NCBI RefSeq assembly: GCF_963662255.1
Contig: NC_085048.1
Span: 96,125,729 to 96,189,728, forward strand
DNA from: Cinclus cinclus
Lineage: Eukaryota > Chordata > Aves > Passeriformes > Cinclidae
Reading direction: 5' to 3'
DNA: 64,000 nucleotides
In this document: piece after piece, positions 61,901 to 64,000 of the stretch
Layout of the letters: every line of letters begins with the position of its first letter
Numbering within the stretch: the stretch's first letter is position 1
Notes under the pieces: model-generated
Database searches by the model: none
What the model was told of the DNA's origin: nothing
Seen by the model: only the letters and a program-made list of their open reading frames with translations
Position numbers and translations under genes: made by a program

Positions 61901-63524
61901 TGAGCCTAAAATATTTGCCTAAAATAGTGAAGATTTATGGCTCTGTTGATAGTATTGAATCTTTCACGTATAGATGCTAAGAGGGTCAGTTATTTTTCTG
62001 GCAAGTCTTGAGAAAGAATATTTTATAAACTTAATGATTTAATTTTGCTTTGTATGCCAGTAATGTAGGTGCTTTGTGGACAATTTGATATTAAATGCAT
62101 AGTTTAGAGACAAAGAGGCTTTGAACCAAAATGCACACTCTTAGAGAGAGTCCTGATTTCAACTGTTATTTATTAAAAATATGTGTTGTCTCCCTTCCTT
62201 GGTTACTTAGAAATTACCAAGGCTATCTCTAGTATCAGTCAGAAATATGTAAGCCTTGTTGGGAAAGAGAGGTAAGAGACAGAAGGGAATTTAATCTGTC
62301 AAGGTCCCTCACATATTAACTAATATTCTGTACGTGTACTAGGAAAAGATTCAAAGTAGTTCAGATGTACCAAGGAAAGTGCATTTTGAGAATTTCACCT
62401 TGGTGCAAATACATTGCCATTTTTTTAACTTTAATTTCCTCACCTTTTGTAAGTATTTGTCTCTGGACGTTTTTTGTTTGGCTGTTTTTTTAGTTTTTTG
62501 GGGGGTTTTCTTCTTTATACCTTACAAACATATTTGTTTGCAGTTTACATTAACCTGATTTGAACCTCAAGGTGACTGCCTACTGGCAAAACATTTCCTA
62601 GTCCCAGAGTATGGTGAAGCTATAAAATAGGTTACTGAGGCCTCAGTGTTAACAAACACCTTCTGTCCTCAAAGAGGCTGTGTGAGTGCCTTGTGGGCTG
62701 GTGTCCTCAGCTCACTCAGGGATCAGAAAGAATCCCTGAATCTGAGAGTTCCTCTGGAATTTTCATGAGTTGGATGTGTAGAAACTATCCTCTAATCAGA
62801 ATGGCTCATCCAATGATGCTTGATAGCTAGCAGAAAAAAAAAAAAATATTATGGCTTTGTAAATAGGAATGTTTTTAATACGGGAGATTTGTAATAGCTA
62901 CACTGAAGAAAGTAAAATCACACAATCAAATACATAGATTGCTTGACTTCTTAGTAGCATTTTAGCAGTGGAGTACAGCAGCTAATTAAAACTGCACTGT
63001 CATAAAGAGTGTTTAAAGGTTACCCCAAGGCTGGACAGGATGCAGTCATTTTTCTTCCCCATTGTACAGCTCATTCTGCTATTACTGCCTAGTAAAGGAA
63101 CTCTTACAGTTTCACAAGCAGTAGGTCTGGGAAATCTGATGTCAGTTACTTTACAGGCTTTTTGAGGAGACTTTTTGGTGGTGGCAAATGAGATCACATC
63201 TGTGATGCAGCACTGTTGTTCTTCATCCAAATCCCAGTAAATCATGCCCTGGGTTTGAACAGGGCTGCAGGCTGTAAAAACTATTCAAAAACACCAGGTG
63301 GAGAACATGACAAGGCAAAACAGGGAAGACAGAGACACAAACCCTTATTGAAATGGACAACTGTAGTAACATAACAGCTCCTAGGACTGTGACATGTGGG
63401 CAGAGTGGGCAAGGAATTATAATTCAAAAAAGAAGGAACACTAAGGAGGAAGAAGGCAGGAGGCAAAAAGCATCTCAGATGTACTGTCTGGAGATGAGGC
63501 AATGAGGCCACTGTGTTTAACAAC

Positions 63525-63615
63525 TAGATACAGACTCGGGTTTTGTTCTTCAGCTTGCCACAGGCCTCTTGAGTGACCTTGGGAAAATAATTTGATATCT
63601 TATACCTAATTTTCA
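63525..63615 (+). mobile_element. MIR SINE fragment
   Basis: GACTCGGGTTTTGTTCTTCA, CTTGCCAC, then GAGTGACCTTGGGAAAATAA TTT and TATACCTAATTTTC match in order the MIR core (GACCTGGGTTC, CTGCCAC, TGTGACCTTGGGCAAGTCAC). It is a partial copy with a small deletion. Confidence 0.6.
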
Positions 63616-64000
63616 CACTCCTTTTCTGTCATGCCTACTTAAATTTCAGGCACTTAGGGCTGGGTCTGTGTACTGAGAGAATGGAGGGGCTTACGATGAA
63701 TTTATTAGAATATATTGATGTGGTATGAATAATGCATTGGAATGATGTACCATCCTAATGACAGTTTACACAGGTCCCCTTCTTTCTGCAGGGAAGGCTA
63801 AATAACCTCTGTGGCAGTGATGGCTCTTTGAATTGCTGTGCTTTGCCTAAAGCTGCTCACCCAGTTTATGACAGGAGCGCAGTGTCTACCCAGTTTGTAG
63901 GGTCAGACCAGTGCCCCCCAAATTAACTGAGCTGTCAGGTTTGAAAGAGTAAATAATTTGCTGGAAGCATGTGTGTTTAAATGCAAGGCATAGCTGTGTG

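Larger units (their letters stand above)
55990..63520. other. Gene-free stretch with two CTCF-like motifs
   Basis: I recognise no exon. It contains two CTCF-like motifs facing each other (57374 and 58887), CT-rich and T-rich tracts, and short frames of at most 140 codons (56015-56437 plus) with no family resemblance. T and G are enriched on the plus strand in sampled lines. Confidence 0.55.

Noticed and set aside
1..64000. CRISPR arrays, bacterial operons, insertion sequences, integrated phage.
   Set aside because: The window is vertebrate nuclear DNA with CpG island, CR1, MIR and spliced gene structure. No regularly spaced repeats are present.

Overview
The window looks like sauropsid, most probably bird, nuclear DNA. 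It is mostly non-coding with few transposons. It has one clear CR1 LINE tail of the avian/reptilian type, several worn MIR-like SINE fragments, short microsatellites and one strong CpG island. I can support one protein-coding exon: the first coding exon of CDC42BPA (MRCK-alpha kinase) on the minus strand at 26138-26315. It encodes the first 59 residues plus one base and ends at a consensus splice donor.

Layout. Positions 1-26137 are the start of CDC42BPA intron 1, transcribed right to left; I found no second exon there. Positions 26316 to about 26900 are the probable 5' leader. About 26770-28245 is a CpG island carrying GCN, CTC and GT repeats and a G-quadruplex motif; it is the presumed promoter. 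From about 28400 to 64000 I recognise no gene, only a CR1 tail (33663-33880), MIR-like relics, a possible tRNA-type SINE near 55.9 kb, small tandem duplications and candidate regulatory motifs.

Two observations stand out. First, sampled base composition is A/C-rich on the plus strand left of the island and G/T-rich right of it. This is what divergent germline transcription or a replication initiation zone would leave, and it hints at a long unannotated plus-strand transcript. Second, two diverged copies of an unrecognised ~122-bp element lie in the same orientation at 25660-25782 and 28248-28369, bracketing the first coding exon and the island. No new multi-gene system is visible. All family assignments come from reading and recall, not database searches.
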